18,650 nucleotides of DNA from CAJBIL01 sp044359525 (GTDB lineage Bacteria; Pseudomonadota; Gammaproteobacteria; Burkholderiales; Rhodocyclaceae), in assembly GCA_044359525.1 (NCBI GenBank), contig JBIKLY010000070.1:1-18650 (forward strand), written 5' to 3'. Below the pieces are notes generated by a model. The model was not told where the DNA came from. It saw only the letters and a program-made list of their open reading frames with translations, and did not search any database. Below, piece by piece: positions 17,507 to 18,650 of the stretch. Position 1 is the stretch's first letter. Each line of letters starts with the position of its first letter. The position numbers were made by a program, and so were the translations under genes.

Positions 17507-18650
17507 TCAAGCGCCCGCCATCCGGCTAATCGCGCGCTCGGCGGCCAGGTCGAAAATGGCCAGCGCTGAAACAATCCGGGCTTGCGAATCACGTAACTGC
17601 TGCGCCAGCACCGCAGCACTGGCGGCGACGGCAAATCCCCAGTCCGGGTTGTAAATCAGGACGCTGCCTGATTTCTCGTTTTGCCAGCAGATCAGGCCGC
17701 ACAAAGGTTCACTGTCCTTGATAGCAAATTGCAGCCAGCTGCCGGTCTCCGCACCGGTTGCCGGGTTGCGGTAGGCGGATGCTGTCTGGCCGGGAAGGGT
17801 GAGAAATTTCAGTTGTTTGCCGTCGGCTTCCAGTAGTTCAACGACGATGCCGGCAGGTGGTGGTACGGCAGACATTGCGGTTTGCGTGCCGGTCGTGGTT
17901 CTGACGGGCGGTGCAGGGGGCGCGGTGATGCAGCGCAGGGCCGCTGTTTGCAGCTTGAAACAAGTGTCCAGAAAGGCCGTCCGCTCTTCCGCCGGCGTGC
18001 CGATCCGGTCGAGACCGGCACTGATCTGCTTGAGCAGTTTGGGTACCAGCATCGACAGGCGCTTGCGGTCATCGACACTTTGTTTGGGTTGTACGCTCCA
18101 CAGCAGGTCGACGATGACCGAATCATTTTGTTGCCAGGCATTGTCCGCCTGGTCTTCTGCGCCGTTGGCTTCAACGCTCGCGGCCTCCATCACGCGCACC
18201 CAGTACTTGCAGAGGAAGTCGAGAATTTCGGGCGCTACGTCCTGTTCCTTGAACGCTTGCAGCCAGCGTTCTGCCGCCTGTGAGGCGTGGTCGCGGGCTT
18301 CCCTGTTGCGTAGCAGCGGAATGTAGGCTTGCGCCGCTGCCTGGATGTCGCGGTCCCGCTCGGCAATCAGTGCATCAAGTTGGGCAAGTGGCGCGGTAAG
18401 GACGGAGGCGTCGCCCTGCAATGTTTCCGAAACCGTGCCGGCCAGTTGCCAGAGTGCGGCGGATATCGGGTGTGCGCGCCCGACATTGCGCGGCAGGCCG
18501 ATCGATGCGCGGGCCATGCCGTTGATCAGGCGTCGGGCAGGATGGCTGGTATCCGAGAACAGGGACGGGTCAAAAATCGCCAGCTTGAGGAGCGGGATCT
18601 GCAGACGACCGATCGTCGTCTTGATGGTGTCTGGCAATTCCCAGGTATCA
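17507..18650 (-). CDS. DUF1631 family protein, C-terminal part (cut by window edge)
   Basis: The C-terminal 381 residues or so of a protein whose frame stays open to the right edge (codons for DTWE precede the first TTG at 18637), so the true start is outside the window. The phrases QIPLLKLAIFDPSLFSDTSHPARRLINGMA and the region up to WVRVMEAA are typical of DUF1631 proteins, large (about 700-800 residue) proteins of beta- and gammaproteobacteria. The middle is helical; a proline-rich linker (PPAPPVRTTT) at about 270 residues from the C-terminus leads to a PilZ-like small beta domain (VELLEADGKQLKFLTLPG to NPDWGFAVA). The PilZ-like reading is tentative. The family has no settled function; old labels such as thymidine phosphorylase are not supported. 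Confidence 0.8.
   Translation of the reverse strand, partial: DTWELPDTIKTTIGRLQIPLLKLAIFDPSLFSDTSHPARRLINGMARASIGLPRNVGRAHPISAALWQLAGTVSETLQGDASVLTAPLAQLDALIAERDRDIQAAAQAYIPLLRNREARDHASQAAERWLQAFKEQDVAPEILDFLCKYWVRVMEAASVEANGAEDQADNAWQQNDSVIVDLLWSVQPKQSVDDRKRLSMLVPKLLKQISAGLDRIGTPAEERTAFLDTCFKLQTAALRCITAPPAPPVRTTTGTQTAMSAVPPPAGIVVELLEADGKQLKFLTLPGQTASAYRNPATGAETGSWLQFAIKDSEPLCGLICWQNEKSGSVLIYNPDWGFAVAASAAVLAQQLRDSQARIVSALAIFDLAAERAISRMAGA

Overview
The window looks like a chromosomal segment of a betaproteobacterium, most likely of the Rhodocyclales (Dechloromonas/Azonexus-like). The reasons are the GC-rich codon use, a RhlE helicase next to a DUF1631 protein, a single-domain bacteriohemerythrin, a complete glcDEF set, and a DUF3240 gene inside a heavy-metal RND operon. 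The genus is inferred from family content only; there is no rRNA or other marker gene here.

Layout. (1) 1-4903, minus strand: a heavy-metal efflux operon in the order adaptor (CzcB-like), RND pump (CzcA/CusA-like), small DUF3240 protein, TolC-like outer-membrane channel. The channel gene is cut by the left edge. The last three genes are joined by overlapping stop and start codons. A tandem response-regulator-type site lies just upstream of the adaptor gene. (2) 5122-7071, minus strand: a PduO-type cobalamin adenosyltransferase followed 15 bases later by a long-form chromate transporter ChrA. A 12-bp tandem repeat lies upstream of this pair. (3) 7324-7809, minus strand: a bacteriohemerythrin with all seven iron ligands. 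(4) 8207-12822, plus strand: a FadR-subfamily GntR regulator followed by glcD, glcE and glcF, the three-subunit glycolate oxidase. A textbook FadR-subfamily operator half-overlaps the regulator's start region, so autoregulation probably sets expression of the whole cluster. (5) 12857-12976: a large intergenic palindrome built from CAGAG/CTCTG repeats. (6) 13046-15924, plus strand: an acyl-CoA synthetase, a 106-residue protein of unknown function, and a PP2C-type protein phosphatase. (7) 15946-18650, minus strand: the DEAD-box helicase RhlE and the C-terminal part of a DUF1631 protein cut by the right edge.

How they work together. The metal cluster moves monovalent or divalent cations from periplasm or cytoplasm across the outer membrane. 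The signature in transmembrane segment 4 of the pump resembles CusA more than CzcA, so a CzcA-type label may be misleading. GlcDEF oxidise glycolate to glyoxylate, and their regulator is encoded immediately upstream. The other genes are core or housekeeping functions in small transcription units.

I did not find a clearly new multi-gene system. The observations most worth following are the PII-like DUF3240 protein translationally coupled inside the efflux operon, the two operator-like sites, the long palindrome, the tandem repeat in front of the adenosyltransferase, and the uncharacterised 106-residue gene between the acyl-CoA synthetase and the phosphatase.
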